DNA of 64,000 nt. Source: Deltaproteobacteria bacterium GWB2_55_19. GTDB lineage: Bacteria > Desulfobacterota > GWC2-55-46. Of this stretch, positions 1 through 9,398 are shown one piece after another (the stretch's first letter is position 1; each line of letters starts with the position of its first letter). Location: positions 31,032 through 95,031 of the forward strand of contig MGPQ01000005.1 in assembly GCA_001797465.1 (NCBI GenBank), written 5' to 3'. The translations under genes and the position numbers were made by a program. The notes beneath the pieces were generated by a model. That model ran no database searches, had not been told where the DNA came from, and worked only from the letters and a program-made list of their open reading frames with translations.

Positions 1-1420
1 TATCTTTTTTGAGGGCCGAAAATATCGCGTCCTCGCTTAAGCCCGCATCCATCGGGCGCGCCGCGTGATGGGCGGCGACGGACTCGACGATCTTTTTTCT
101 CAGAGACCCGGCCCTCTCCGTGTCAACTACGAAGCCGCCCGTCTCCTCGTACGCATCTCCCAGCGCCTCGCTCAACGCTTTTTCAGAGAGGTTCAACATG
201 AGACGGGCCTTCTGCGCGTCGACCGCCGCCCTCTCCCCCATGAGCGCGCGGAGGGCGGAAGAGTCAGACTGGCCGCAGGGCGGCAAAAGTTTTTTCATCT
301 TTGGCGCTAACGAGGCATCGAGATACGGGAATACGACAATCCCTCCCCCGACGGTCGCATTCCTCGAAGGGTCCCTTATTATGAACCTGTCCCCGCGGAG
401 CATGAGGAGCGGCTTTTTAAGGATAAGCCTGCCGAAGGCCTTTCCGTCGTTTACGGCAACAAGACGGATGACCGCGAGTGTCTCGTCAGTCAGGTGGTGC
501 ACCTTTACGATGGCGCGGTCTTTCAAGGGCACTTTAGACTTGCTATCACAAAGGAACTCGAACGAGCAGTCGACGATAAGGCCTTTAGCGGCCCTGTCCA
601 TAAACGGTTTGAGCCCGGCGGAACAGAGGAGCGCCCCCCTCCCTATCTCCCTGTGGTTCAAGCCCCCTATATTTAACGCGGCGCGCTCTCCAGAGGATAC
701 GGCGTGCGCGTCCATGTGCATCGACTGTATGCCGCGCACCTTTACGACAGCGCCGGATGGAAATGAAAGTACCTCATCCCCCTTTTTAACCCCGCCAGAG
801 GCGACGGTCCCGGTAACGACAGTGCCGAAGCCCTTTATCGCAAAGGACCTGTCGATCGGGAGCCTGAAAAAAGGCCCGCTCCCCCTATCTTCGGTCTTAA
901 CGGCCATTTCGCTTATCAGCGACTTAAGTGCCTCCATCCCTTCCCCTGTCACCGTAGAGACAGGCGCGACCGGCGCGCCTTCAAGCGTAGTCCCTCTTAC
1001 AAGCGCGGAGACTGCTTTCCTTACCTCCCCTACCCTCTCGACCGTCACGAGGTCGCATTTTGTGATGACTATTATGCCGTCACGCACCCCGAGGAGCCGG
1101 ACGATGTCGAGGTGCTCCCTCGTCTGAGGCATGACCCCGTCGTCCGCCGCCATGACGAAGAGGACGAAATCTATGCCAGTGACCCCGGCGAGCATATTCC
1201 TTATGAAACGCTCGTGGCCCGGGACGTCGACTATGGCGGCCCTGCGCTTCTCGCCATTGTGGATAAACTCCATGTGGGCAAACCCCAGGTCTATGGTCAG
1301 CCCGCGCCTCTTTTCCTCAGAGAGCCTGTCGGTATCCATGCCGGTCAGTGCCTTTACGAGAGAGGTCTTCCCGTGGTCGACGTGCCCTGCTGTCCCGATT
1401 ATCGCTGTGCGTTCAGACAA
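1..1420 (-). CDS. selB: Selenocysteine-specific elongation factor SelB (3' part beyond window)
   Basis: This GTPase delivers selenocysteyl-tRNA(Sec) to the ribosome at recoded UGA codons. Reading leftward from a TTG at 1420, the translation has an EF-Tu-type G domain: G1 GHVDHGKT at residues 12-19, G3 DVPGHE and G4 TKCD, followed by the beta-barrel domains. The reading frame is still open at base 1, so the C-terminal winged helices that bind the SECIS element are not in view. TTG is chosen because no in-frame ATG lies upstream and a GAGGGG purine stretch precedes it, although the spacing is short. The gene diverges from the hydrogenase genes. Its presence implies selenoproteins in the host, but none is seen in this window. 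Confidence 0.93.
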   Translation of the reverse strand, partial: MSERTAIIGTAGHVDHGKTSLVKALTGMDTDRLSEEKRRGLTIDLGFAHMEFIHNGEKRRAAIVDVPGHERFIRNMLAGVTGIDFVLFVMAADDGVMPQTREHLDIVRLLGVRDGIIVITKCDLVTVERVGEVRKAVSALVRGTTLEGAPVAPVSTVTGEGMEALKSLISEMAVKTEDRGSGPFFRLPIDRSFAIKGFGTVVTGTVASGGVKKGDEVLSFPSGAVVKVRGIQSMHMDAHAVSSGERAALNIGGLNHREIGRGALLCSAGLKPFMDRAAKGLIVDCSFEFLCDSKSKVPLKDRAIVKVHHLTDETLAVIRLVAVNDGKAFGRLILKKPLLMLRGDRFIIRDPSRNATVGGGIVVFPYLDASLAPKMKKLLPPCGQSDSSALRALMGERAAVDAQKARLMLNLSEKALSEALGDAYEETGGFVVDTERAGSLRKKIVESVAAHHAARPMDAGLSEDAIFSALKKD

Positions 1421-1591
1421 ATGCCCCTCTTTAAGGGAAGGATTTAAGTAATTATTCGAAATATAAGATAAAATATCCCTTATAAGGGTGGTTTGTCCAG
1501 AGGCATTTTTTGTTTTCACAGCCTGTACCGTATGATATGCTTTTTAAGTAATCTTAAGCGCCTGGCAATTCAAAATGGTGGTTCAGACCTT

Positions 1592-2350
1592 ATGGAAAAA
1601 AAAGAACTCCCGAGGCTCGCCTTCTTCTCCTTCACCTGCTGTGAAGGGTGCCAGCTCGTGGTATTGAGTTGCGAAGACGAGCTCCCCGACATATTGAGCC
1701 TCGTAAAGATCGTCAACTTCAGGGAGGCGATGGACCAGAAGTCCGACGTCTACGACATCGCCTTTGTCGAGGGGTCGATAACGAAAGCGGAAGAGGTAAG
1801 GAAGCTCAAGAAGATACGCAAAAACGCGCGGGTCGTCGTCGCCCTCGGCGCGTGCTCCTCTACCGGCGGCCTTAACTGTCTTAAGAACCGCTGGCCCATG
1901 GAAGAGGTGAAGAAAGAGGTCTACGGAAAGGACGCTCTCCGGTCCGAGCTGTTCGCGACGCTCCCCACCCGCGCCATAGACGAGATAATACAGGTAGACT
2001 ACTACCTCCACGGCTGTCCGATATCGAAAAAGGAATTCCTGAATCTTACGACCTCGCTCCTCCTCGGGAAAAGGCCCGACACAACCAACCACCCTGTCTG
2101 CGTGGACTGCAAGATGGCCGGAAACACCTGCGTCTTTGAGAAAGACATGACCTGCGTGGGGCCGATAACGCGCGCGGGATGCGACGCTATTTGCGTCACC
2201 TACGGAGCGATATGCTGGGGTTGCAGGGGGCTCGTCGACAACCCGAACACGGACGCCCACGCCGAGACCTTGAAGAGACACGGGTTGACGGCAGACGCGG
2301 TCATGAGGAAGTTCAGCCTCTACGGGACCTGCAAGACGCGTAAGTGCTGA
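1592..2350 (+). CDS. NiFe hydrogenase small subunit, cytoplasmic type
   Basis: This 252-residue protein is the electron-transfer subunit of a NiFe hydrogenase. The N-terminal CCEGC (residues 16-20), the GACSSTGG loop and HGCPISK are ligands or surroundings of the proximal iron-sulfur cluster. A Cys-rich C-terminal third (CVDCK, CVGP, CWGC, CKTRKC) could hold further clusters. There is no Tat signal peptide, which fits a cytoplasmic group 3-like enzyme rather than a periplasmic uptake enzyme. The ATG at 1592 begins the family-conserved part; an upstream extension in frame looks non-coding. The catalytic subunit follows 55 bp downstream. The diaphorase-type partner subunits of group 3b enzymes are absent here, so the electron acceptor is unknown. 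Confidence 0.88.
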   Translation: MEKKELPRLAFFSFTCCEGCQLVVLSCEDELPDILSLVKIVNFREAMDQKSDVYDIAFVEGSITKAEEVRKLKKIRKNARVVVALGACSSTGGLNCLKNRWPMEEVKKEVYGKDALRSELFATLPTRAIDEIIQVDYYLHGCPISKKEFLNLTTSLLLGKRPDTTNHPVCVDCKMAGNTCVFEKDMTCVGPITRAGCDAICVTYGAICWGCRGLVDNPNTDAHAETLKRHGLTADAVMRKFSLYGTCKTRKC

Positions 2351-2405
2351 GGCTCTGAAATCCTCCCCTTTTTATAAGGAGGGACTAAAAAGTAAAAAAG
2401 GTTTG

Positions 2406-3698
2406 ATGGCAATGAAAAAAAACCTCAACATAAAAATACACGAGATAACAAGAGTCGAGGGGCACGGCAACATCGTCATCGACGTAAAGAACGGAAAGAT
2501 AAAGGAGCTGAAACTCGAGATCATCGAGTCCCCGCGCTTCTTCGAGGCGATGCTCCGGGGCAGGCGTTACGACGAGGCCCAGCACATAATGTCGCGCATC
2601 TGCGGGATCTGCGCCGTCAGCCACACTTCAGCGTCGCTTAAAGCCATCGAGTCAGCGATGGATATAAAGATCTCAAAACAGGCCGAGTTGTTGCGCAAAC
2701 TCGCCTTTTACGGCGAGACGCTTCAGAGCCACATACTCCACCTCTTCTTCCTCGTCCTCCCTGACCTCGCCGGGGTCGGCTCCATAGTCCCGCTCCTCGC
2801 CTCTCACCCCGAGTTGGCGAGGACCGGGCTCGAGCTTAAGAGGCTCGCTAACGACATCTGCGCGGTAGTCGGAGGCAGGCACATTCAACCCATATCCCTC
2901 TTTCCCGGAGGGGTCGTGCACACGCCGAAGCCGAAGGAATTAAAGAGGCTCAGGGAGGCGCTTGCCGGGTCTTTCGAGGGGCTCGATAGGATGCTCGCAT
3001 TCCTTAACGACCACCCGGTCCAGGAATTTAATTTGAAGCGCGAGTACATCTCTTTAAAGGACAGGGGCGAGTACGGGCTCTATAATGGGGACCCGGTATC
3101 CTCCAACGGATACGCCTTCAAGCCCGAGAGCTACACGAAGAAGATAAAGGAGTATGTCGTCGAGCACTCAGCGGCAAAGCACGCCAGGACCAAGGGGACT
3201 TTCATGGTGGGGGCGTTGGCCCGCCTCAACAACAGCTTCAGACAATTGAGCCCCAGGGCAAAGGCGGCGGCTAAGAAGGCGAAACTCACGGTCCCGTCTT
3301 ACAACCCGTTCCTCAATAACATCGCGCAGCTCGTCGAGTGCTATCACTCGACCGAAAAAGCCATATCCGTCATAGATAAGCTCCTCCTCATGGGGCCAAA
3401 ACCTGAGCCCGTGAAGAAGCCAAAGGCCTGGGGGCGCGGCTTCGGGGTCGTCGAGGCCCCAAGGGGAACGCTCTACCACGAGTACAAGATAAATAAAAAC
3501 GGGCTGATCGAAAAGGCGGTCTGCATCATACCTACGGCGCAGAACCTCCGCTCGATAGAAGACGACCTCCGCTCGTTCGTGCCTGAACTCCTCGGCAGAC
3601 CAAAGGCCGAGATAGCCCGCGCAGTCGAAGCGCTTGTCCGCGCATACGACCCCTGCATATCCTGCTCCACCCACATCATGGACGTGAAGTTCGCTTAA
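2406..3698 (+). CDS. NiFe hydrogenase large (catalytic) subunit
   Basis: This 430-residue subunit holds the Ni-Fe active site. The N-terminal ligand motif RICGICAVSH is near residue 64 and the C-terminal DPCISCSTH is at 415-423. All four nickel-ligand positions are cysteine codons, with no in-frame TGA, so it is not a selenocysteine enzyme despite selB next door. Only seven residues (IMDVKFA) follow the terminal histidine, shorter than the usual tail removed by the maturation protease, so processing may differ. The start is ATG 2406 (a second ATG is at 2412), preceded by an AAAAGG stretch. It is probably co-transcribed with the small subunit. No maturation genes (hyp) are visible. Confidence 0.9.
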   Translation: MAMKKNLNIKIHEITRVEGHGNIVIDVKNGKIKELKLEIIESPRFFEAMLRGRRYDEAQHIMSRICGICAVSHTSASLKAIESAMDIKISKQAELLRKLAFYGETLQSHILHLFFLVLPDLAGVGSIVPLLASHPELARTGLELKRLANDICAVVGGRHIQPISLFPGGVVHTPKPKELKRLREALAGSFEGLDRMLAFLNDHPVQEFNLKREYISLKDRGEYGLYNGDPVSSNGYAFKPESYTKKIKEYVVEHSAAKHARTKGTFMVGALARLNNSFRQLSPRAKAAAKKAKLTVPSYNPFLNNIAQLVECYHSTEKAISVIDKLLLMGPKPEPVKKPKAWGRGFGVVEAPRGTLYHEYKINKNGLIEKAVCIIPTAQNLRSIEDDLRSFVPELLGRPKAEIARAVEALVRAYDPCISCSTHIMDVKFA

Positions 3699-3817
3699 TG
3701 CCGCGCCCCTTCTAAAGCCCTTGTAAATTCAATCCCTGTATAGTATTATTGATTTTTCTAGCCTCTTGGCCCATTAACGGCTTTCCTTCTGAAAAAGGTT
3801 TCAGGCCCCTTTCCCCG

Positions 3818-4915
3818 ATGCAGATTAACATAGCCCCAAAATACATACTGGATAAGACGCTCGAGCGTAAGAAAAAGGACGCTTACAGGCCGGAGTACAT
3901 CGACTTGAAGGCGATGCTCAAAGAAATACTGACGCTCGCCAACAGGTTCGTGCCGTCCGAATCCGGCTCCATACTCCTCGACGACCCGATACTCAACCAG
4001 AACAGGCAGAAGGCGGGGGTCCTTCATTTTGTAGCCTGCTTCGGCAAGGGCTCTGCCGCCCTCATGGAGACGATGCTCCCTGTGAAGATAGGCATAGCAG
4101 GCCGCACCTACACCTCCGGCAGGGTATACATAAGCAAGAGCGCGCGTGAGGACAAACACTTCTTCCCGGCGATGGACCAGAAGACCAAGTTCGTCACCAA
4201 GTCCATAGTATGCGCCCCTATAAGGATAAAGGGCGCGACCATCGGTGTAATAGAGCTCATAAACAGGATAGACCGCGTAAACTACGACCAGGCGGACTTG
4301 AACCTCCTTAAGATATTCGCCGAGTACACCTCGACCCTCATCCAGAACCTGCTCGACGCCAGGCGTTTCGGCGAGCTCTCCATAAGGGACAACCTGACCG
4401 GCCTCTATAACGACAGGTACTTCTACGACAGGCTCACAAAGGACATCTCGAAGGCGCTTAAAAAAAAGTCCGACTTAAGCCTCCTCTTCCTCGACCTCGA
4501 CAGGTTCAAGGAGGTTAACGACACACACGGCCACCTGGCCGGGAGCCGGGTGCTCGTCGAAGTAGGCGCGCTGATATTCGAGTCCATCGAAAGGTTCAGG
4601 ACGGCTACCGCCGCGCGGTACGGCGGGGATGAGTTCGTGGTGATGCTCCCCGGGCTCGATGCCGAGGCCGCCGGGGCGGCCGCAGAGAGGCTGAGAGCGG
4701 CTATCGAGGGGTTCACCTTCCTGAAGACCAGGTTCCACGGCGGCAGGGCGATAAGGCTCAAAGGTCAGATAACCTGCTCCATAGGGGTTTCCACTTTAAA
4801 ATCATGCGCCGCAGGGCAGATGAGGGACGTCCACGAGGCCCTCATCAAGAAGGCCGACTCGGCCATGTACCGCTCAAAGGATTCCGGCAAGAACAGGGTC
4901 ACCATAGCGGACTGA
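3818..4915 (+). CDS. GAF domain diguanylate cyclase (GGDEF)
   Basis: This is a 365-residue predicted cyclic-di-GMP synthase. Residues about 35-185 form a GAF-like sensory domain (conserved pieces IGIAGRTYTSGR and GATIGVIELINR), followed by a GGDEF domain from about residue 190 to the end. The active-site YGGDEF is at 268-273, and the substrate-binding region DLDRFKEVNDTHGH lies upstream. The position five residues before GGDEF does not match the RxxD inhibitory site, so product feedback may be absent. There is no membrane segment, so it is probably cytosolic. ATG 3818 is preferred over an upstream TTG in frame because the domain homology starts after it, but no clear ribosome-binding site is seen. 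Confidence 0.85.
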   Translation: MQINIAPKYILDKTLERKKKDAYRPEYIDLKAMLKEILTLANRFVPSESGSILLDDPILNQNRQKAGVLHFVACFGKGSAALMETMLPVKIGIAGRTYTSGRVYISKSAREDKHFFPAMDQKTKFVTKSIVCAPIRIKGATIGVIELINRIDRVNYDQADLNLLKIFAEYTSTLIQNLLDARRFGELSIRDNLTGLYNDRYFYDRLTKDISKALKKKSDLSLLFLDLDRFKEVNDTHGHLAGSRVLVEVGALIFESIERFRTATAARYGGDEFVVMLPGLDAEAAGAAAERLRAAIEGFTFLKTRFHGGRAIRLKGQITCSIGVSTLKSCAAGQMRDVHEALIKKADSAMYRSKDSGKNRVTIAD

Positions 4916-5006
4916 TAATATCCCCTTTCCCTGCCCATTTGGCCAGCCAGCCACATAACCCCCTTATTTTACTTATTTTTTTCCAACCCGTCGCGTCGGC
5001 CCTCTC

Positions 5007-5035
5007 TTGACACAAAAAAACGCGGGGACTATAAT
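5007..5035 (+). promoter_or_regulatory. Perfect sigma-70 consensus promoter of the Hsp20 gene
   Basis: TTGACA (5007-5012) and TATAAT (5030-5035) are separated by exactly 17 bases. The Hsp20 start codon is about 60 bases downstream. A match to both hexamers with ideal spacing predicts strong housekeeping transcription. No CIRCE inverted repeat is seen next to it. Confidence 0.75.
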
Positions 5036-5097
5036 ATAGTCAGGGTCAGGCGAAAAAGTGAGATGAGAGTGGAGTAGCCTCAACGGAGGTGATATAT

Positions 5098-5580
5098 ATG
5101 TTCGAGCTTAAAAAATGGGATCCTTTAAAAGAGTTTTCAGGGATCCAGAGGGACATGGATGAACTCTTCAGGAGGGTCTTCGGCGGCTTGACACCCACGG
5201 GGCTCCTTAGGAGAGATGCGTTCAGGGGCGAATGGTATCCGGCGATCGACTGCTACATGAAGAATAATCAGTTCATAGTGCACGCGGATCTGCCGGGCGT
5301 AAACCCCAAGGATGTCGACATCTCGATAGTCGGCAACGTGCTTACCATCCGCGGCGAGAGGAAGTCCGATATCGAGGAAAAGAAAGAGGGATATCTCTTC
5401 CACGAGACCTCTTTCGGGGCTTTCGAACGGGTGTTGACGTTGCCTGAGGGCGTGGACGCTTCCAAGGTAAAGGCCACTTACAAGAGCGGCGTCCTTGAGG
5501 TATTGATGCCCGCAAAGGCCGAGGCCCTTCCGAAGAAGGTGCTGATCGAGATCGAGGCTGAGACGAAGAAGGCCGCCTGA
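5098..5580 (+). CDS. Hsp20/alpha-crystallin small heat-shock protein
   Basis: This is a 160-residue ATP-independent holdase chaperone. The alpha-crystallin domain spans roughly residues 45-145, with the family features FIVHADLPGVNPKDVDIS, LTIRGERK, FERVLTLPEGVD and YKSGVLEVLMPK-like ASYKNGVL motifs. The N-terminal arm (WDPLKEF, MDELFRRVF) is typical of bacterial class A proteins. ATG 5098 is chosen because an ideal GGAGGT lies eight bases upstream; the in-frame ATG at 5089 lies within that leader. The gene stands alone behind a consensus promoter. Confidence 0.93.
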   Translation: MFELKKWDPLKEFSGIQRDMDELFRRVFGGLTPTGLLRRDAFRGEWYPAIDCYMKNNQFIVHADLPGVNPKDVDISIVGNVLTIRGERKSDIEEKKEGYLFHETSFGAFERVLTLPEGVDASKVKATYKSGVLEVLMPAKAEALPKKVLIEIEAETKKAA

Positions 5581-5768
5581 CCTGAATAAACAGGCCAAAA
5601 AGACCACCTCATCTCAAAACCCTAATGAGACCCGGCGAGGCATGACCTTACCGGGCCTTTCCGTTTCATGGGACTTCGGCACGCCAAAGTCACGAACGGA
5701 GTCTTTGGGATCAATCGATTCTCCAGCCGTTCGATACGGATTTGCCAGTCCGGCCAGGACAAAAAAAA

Positions 5769-5790
5769 GCCCGCCGGAGGTCCGGCGGGC
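5769..5790 (-). terminator. Intrinsic terminator, probably bidirectional
   Basis: GCCCGCCG and CGGCGGGC form an 8-bp stem with a GAGGTC loop. The hairpin has a T run on the minus-strand side and TTTT on the plus side, so it can end both the PEP-CTERM gene from the right and the Hsp20 transcript from the left. Confidence 0.8.
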
Positions 5791-5817
5791 TTTTACCTTC
5801 TTCTAAAGAGAAAATTG

Positions 5818-6438
5818 CTACTTCCTTCTCCTGAACCTCATAAGCCCGAGCCCGGCCATGCCTGAGCCGAGGAGGATAAGCGTAGAAGGCTCGGGGACTG
5901 AGGCGGTGTTGTAAGAGAGGTCGTCCATGAGCCACCAATTGCCGGTGCCGCTCGAAGTGACCGTGAATGAATCCACCGGAGAGCCGAAGTTGAAGCTCAG
6001 GTACGAAAAGCTCGACGGGCTGAGCGACATGGACGCTGTCCCGACCGAGGCCGCGCCGAGGAACCCTTCCACGGTCACGGATGTGGAGGTGGCGGTATAG
6101 GCGTTGTTCATGTATCCCCAACCCTGAAACCATGCCCCTGTGAGGTCGACAGGCGAGCCGGTAGTCGTTACCGTCAATACGCCGTAGCCGTTGAAGGCGG
6201 CCTCGTTGCCTGACACAAAGGTCGATGAATTCGCATAACCGCCATTGTAATAGTCCTGCGTGACGACGTAGTAATTCGAGTCCCATGTAAATCCGCCGTA
6301 GGAGGCGTCAAGCGCATTAAGGCTACCGAATGTGCTCCCGGTCTGACCTAATTCAAAATCAAGCGTGGCGGCCGAAGATACGCCGGCAAAACCGAGGGCA
6401 AGCGTGAGAGCGCAAAAACCTATGAGTTTCCTTTTCAC
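5818..6438 (-). CDS. PEP-CTERM sorting domain protein
   Basis: This is a 206-residue exported protein. An N-terminal signal peptide (residues 1-23, ending VSSAA) is followed by a beta-rich, Ser/Thr/Gly-rich body. The C-terminal tripartite PEP-CTERM signal has VPEPS, a hydrophobic helix and a terminal RFRRRK cluster. Such proteins are processed by exosortase and displayed in the envelope or exopolysaccharide matrix. The body has no recognised catalytic motif. It is a single gene with its own sigma-54-type promoter and a strong terminator. The exosortase and the PrsK/PrsR regulators expected for this system are not in the window. Confidence 0.88.
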   Translation of the reverse strand: MKRKLIGFCALTLALGFAGVSSAATLDFELGQTGSTFGSLNALDASYGGFTWDSNYYVVTQDYYNGGYANSSTFVSGNEAAFNGYGVLTVTTTGSPVDLTGAWFQGWGYMNNAYTATSTSVTVEGFLGAASVGTASMSLSPSSFSYLSFNFGSPVDSFTVTSSGTGNWWLMDDLSYNTASVPEPSTLILLGSGMAGLGLMRFRRRK

Positions 6439-6486
6439 TAAAATCCTCCTTGTTTGGGTGGTCAGTCAACCAGATGTTAGATATTA

Positions 6487-6502
6487 AGCAAGTACCATGC
6501 CA
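6487..6502 (-). promoter_or_regulatory. Sigma-54 (-24/-12) promoter upstream of the PEP-CTERM gene
   Basis: Reading leftward, TGGCATGGTACTTGCT matches the RpoN consensus, with GG and GC separated by ten bases. It lies about 50 bases before the start codon at 6438, giving a short leader. In other bacteria PEP-CTERM genes are reported to be activated by PrsR with RpoN, which fits this placement. Confidence 0.7.
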
Positions 6503-6706
6503 GAGACACAATAGCCAGACAACCTATTGTTTTGTAATAGTTTTTTGAGCTTTATAGTTTCTGCAAGTCTTGAATTGTAAAAAAAGTGGACTCGCCTGGG
6601 ACTCAAGAATCCGTAGACTCCCTAAAAAGTGCTTATTTTTCAATTGGATACTATTTTTTGAGGGTGTAAAATTTATAGACACACCTGATGAGATTATTGA
6701 TGAAGG

Positions 6707-7057
6707 TTATCTCCTGAGCATCTCCTTAAGGAGTTTCCTGTGGCATGGTTCATCTTCTTTGCAGGTGCAAAGGAGGGTGACATCTTTCCGGGCTGTCTTT
6801 ATAATGGATTTAAGCTCCGAGAGAAGCTCCCTCTTGCGGGCGTCCTTTCTGAACTCTTCCATGTAGGCGCGCTCAAACTCCGCCCATTCTATCTCCCCGG
6901 CCTTCCATTTCTTTATGAGCGTGGGCTCTGGCCCGAGGTCCCGTATCCAGTAGTCCTGCGCCTCTTTCCTTATCCCACGGGGCCAGTACCTCGTCACGAG
7001 CACCCTGAGGCCGTCATTTTCGTCCGGGACGCTGTAAACGGACTTTGTCTTGACCAT
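6707..7057 (-). CDS. DUF488 family protein
   Basis: This 116-residue protein matches the small stand-alone DUF488 family. The conserved N-terminal VLVTRYWPRG, the central IRDLGPEPTLIKKWK region and the C-terminal TLLCTCKEDEPCHRKLL are all present. The Cys/His-rich end suggests metal or nucleotide binding, but the biochemical role of the family is not established. ATG 7057 has GGAGG six bases upstream. The gene is monocistronic between the PEP-CTERM gene and the sugar-nucleotide genes. Confidence 0.85.
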   Translation of the reverse strand: MVKTKSVYSVPDENDGLRVLVTRYWPRGIRKEAQDYWIRDLGPEPTLIKKWKAGEIEWAEFERAYMEEFRKDARKRELLSELKSIIKTARKDVTLLCTCKEDEPCHRKLLKEMLRR

Positions 7058-7230
7058 GAAAGCCTCCCTAAAACAAAAAGGCCCCCTCTGAAGGGATACC
7101 TTTGAGTAACCAGCCTGCCTGCATTACATCAGGTTTTCCCTGACTGGATTCCCGATTAAAACATCGGGAATGACCTCCAAAAAAAGCCCCCCCTCTCTCA
7201 AGGGGATAAGGGGCTGAAGACACAAAAAAA

Positions 7231-7251
7231 GGCGCGGCTGAAAGCCGCGCC
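7231..7251 (-). terminator. Intrinsic terminator of the rib-nusB-sugar operon
   Basis: GGCGCGGCT and AGCCGCGCC form a 9-bp stem with a GAA loop, followed on the minus strand by seven T residues. It lies 30 bases past the stop of the sugar-nucleotide decarboxylase, at the end of the long leftward gene run. Confidence 0.85.
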
Positions 7252-7281
7252 TTTTAGGGACTTGGTTAACAGCGGAAGTCG

Positions 7282-8235
7282 TCAGAGCGCGAACGACCCG
7301 GTCCCGTTTATCCGCTCGCTGAAGTAGTTAATAGTCTTTTTAAGGCCGTCCTCGAGCTTTATAGTCGGGTCCCAGTTAAGGGTCTTCTTCGCTATCGTTA
7401 TGTCCGGCCGCCTCTGTACCGGGTCGTCAGGGGGCAAGGGCATGCGGATGACCTTGGAAGAAGACCCTGTCAGCCTCCTTATGATGTTGGCGAGCTCGAG
7501 CACCGTGAACTCCCCGGGGTTGCCGAGATTTACCGGGCCAGTGACGTCGTTATTATCCATCATCTTTATGATGCCGTCGACGAGGTCGTCGACGTAGCAG
7601 AACGAGCGCGTCTGGGACCCGTCGCCGTAAATCGTGAGGTCCTGGCCCCTCAAGGCCTGGACTATGAAGTTCGACACCACCCTGCCGTCGTTCTCAAGCA
7701 TCCGGGGGCCGTAGGTATTGAATATCCGTATGACCTTTATGTCGACCCCGTTCTGCTTGTTGTACGCGAACATGAGCGTCTCGGCGCACCTCTTGCCCTC
7801 GTCGTAGCAGGCCCTTGGGCCTATGGGGTTGGTGTTGCCCCAGTAGTCCTCTGTCTGAGGGTGGACCTTCGGGTCGCCGTAGACTTCGGAGGTCGAGGCC
7901 TGGAGGATACGCGCCCTCACCCTCTTGGCGAGACCGAGCATGTTGAGCGTCCCCATAATGTTGGTCTTTATGGTCTTAACCGGGTTGTACTGGTAGTGTA
8001 CGGGAGATGCCGGGCAGGCGAGGTTGTAAATCTGGTCGACCTCTATGAGCACGGGCTCTGTGACGTCGTGCCTTACGACCTCGAAGACCGGGTTGTCCAT
8101 GAGGTGCGCTATGTTCTCTTTCCTGCCCGTGAAAAAGTTATCCAGGCAGATGACCTCATTTCCTTCGCCAAGAAGCCTCTCGCAGAGGTGGGAGCCGATG
8201 AACCCGGCCCCGCCGGTCACAAGTATCCTTTTCAA
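7282..8235 (-). CDS. UDP-glucuronate decarboxylase (UDP-xylose synthase)
   Basis: This 317-residue extended short-chain dehydrogenase converts UDP-glucuronate to UDP-xylose with NAD. Visible features are the GGAGFIGSH nucleotide-binding loop at residues 8-16, the [12 protein letters not shown] segment characteristic of UXS enzymes, the STSEVYGDP loop and the catalytic-type tyrosine and lysine in ACYDEGKR. The start is TTG at 8235 with an AAGGGGG stretch upstream; no ATG fits the conserved N-terminus. It follows a DegT-type aminotransferase by 14 bp, so the pair probably makes activated sugars for surface polysaccharide. Confidence 0.9.
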   Translation of the reverse strand: MKRILVTGGAGFIGSHLCERLLGEGNEVICLDNFFTGRKENIAHLMDNPVFEVVRHDVTEPVLIEVDQIYNLACPASPVHYQYNPVKTIKTNIMGTLNMLGLAKRVRARILQASTSEVYGDPKVHPQTEDYWGNTNPIGPRACYDEGKRCAETLMFAYNKQNGVDIKVIRIFNTYGPRMLENDGRVVSNFIVQALRGQDLTIYGDGSQTRSFCYVDDLVDGIIKMMDNNDVTGPVNLGNPGEFTVLELANIIRRLTGSSSKVIRMPLPPDDPVQRRPDITIAKKTLNWDPTIKLEDGLKKTINYFSERINGTGSFAL

Positions 8236-8249
8236 AAAAACCCCCTTCG

Positions 8250-9371
8250 CTACCTGTTGTGGAATTCTGCTATCTTCGCGACGACGTACTCCTGCTCAAC
8301 CGGCTTCAATTCCGAGTATATGGGGAGCGCGAGCACCTCTTTGGCGGCGGTTTCAGAGGCCGGGAACGCGCCCTTCCTGTAGCCCAGGTACTTAAAACAC
8401 TTCTGCATGTGGAGGCAGAGAGGGTAATATACCTCCGAGCCGACGCCCTCGCCTGAAAGCCAACCCCTCATCTCGTCCCTCTTCTTAACCCTTATCACGT
8501 ACTGGTTATAGACCGAGTAGTTCCATTCCTCGACGTGCGGGAGCGTGATTGCGCCTTCGAGCCCCGCCTTTTTAAAGAGCTTCGTGTATCTCTCCGCGTT
8601 CTTTACGCGCGCCTCGGTCCACTTATCAAGATATTTAAGCTTGACGCGGAGCACCGCGGCCTGGACCTCGTCGAGCCTGCTGTTCGCGCCGATCTCGTCG
8701 TGGTAGTAGCGCACCCTGGACCCGTGGACGCGGAGCATCCTGAGCCTGTCGGCGAACCTGTCGTTATCCGTCGTCACCATCCCGCCGTCGCCGAAGCAAC
8801 CGAGGTTCTTCGTGGGATAAAAGGAGAAACAGCCGATGTCGCCTATGGCCCCCGCCTTTTTACCCCTGTACTCGGCGCCGATCGACTGGGCCGCGTCCTC
8901 GATTACCGCTATCCTGTTCTTTTTGCATACCGCGTTTATCGGGACCATCTCCGCGCACTGTCCGTACAGGTGTACCGGGATTACGGCCTTGATGCCTTTT
9001 GTCTTTTTTATGACGGACGCAAGCGCGTCAGGGTCTATATTGTATGTGCGCGGGTCTATGTCGACGAATACCGGGATGGCGCCGAGACGGGCGATAGAGC
9101 CGGCTGTCGCGAAAAAGGTGAACGGGGTCGTCGCCACCTTGTCACCCTGTTTGACGCCCACGGCCATGAGGGCAAGGAGTATCGCGTCCGTCCCTGAGGC
9201 GACGCCTATCGCATGCCTTGCGCCGCAGTACGCGGCTATTTCGGCTTCTAACCCGGCTACGTTCTTTCCGAGGACGTAGTGCTGGGAGTCGCAGACAGCC
9301 TTTATTTCGCGGAGCACTTCACTTTTTATCTTATTGTACTGCGCGGCGAGATTGAGCAGTTGGACTTTCAA
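8250..9371 (-). CDS. DegT/DnrJ/EryC1/StrS family aminotransferase
   Basis: This 373-residue PLP enzyme transfers an amino group to a keto-sugar nucleotide. The PLP-binding lysine lies in SFYPTKNLG, with EDAAQS upstream (the aspartate that contacts the pyridine nitrogen) and the [16 protein letters not shown] segment typical of the family. Length is normal. The start is TTG 9371, preceded by AGGAGACAGGG. The exact sugar substrate cannot be read from sequence; WbpE-like 3-amino sugar synthesis is one option. It lies between nusB and the UDP-xylose synthase on the same strand. Confidence 0.88.
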   Translation of the reverse strand: MKVQLLNLAAQYNKIKSEVLREIKAVCDSQHYVLGKNVAGLEAEIAAYCGARHAIGVASGTDAILLALMAVGVKQGDKVATTPFTFFATAGSIARLGAIPVFVDIDPRTYNIDPDALASVIKKTKGIKAVIPVHLYGQCAEMVPINAVCKKNRIAVIEDAAQSIGAEYRGKKAGAIGDIGCFSFYPTKNLGCFGDGGMVTTDNDRFADRLRMLRVHGSRVRYYHDEIGANSRLDEVQAAVLRVKLKYLDKWTEARVKNAERYTKLFKKAGLEGAITLPHVEEWNYSVYNQYVIRVKKRDEMRGWLSGEGVGSEVYYPLCLHMQKCFKYLGYRKGAFPASETAAKEVLALPIYSELKPVEQEYVVAKIAEFHNR

Positions 9372-9398
9372 AACCCTGTCTCCTGTATATTTGTATTT

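Noticed and set aside
120..1127. Long rightward frame opposite selB
   Set aside because: It is the antisense shadow of a clear selB reading frame in a GC-rich region.
3640..3680. Possible selenocysteine in the hydrogenase because selB is adjacent
   Set aside because: The nickel-ligand codons in DPCISCSTH are TGC and no in-frame TGA precedes the real stop.
3818..4915. Product-feedback (I-site) control of the diguanylate cyclase
   Set aside because: The RxxD motif is not found five residues before GGDEF.
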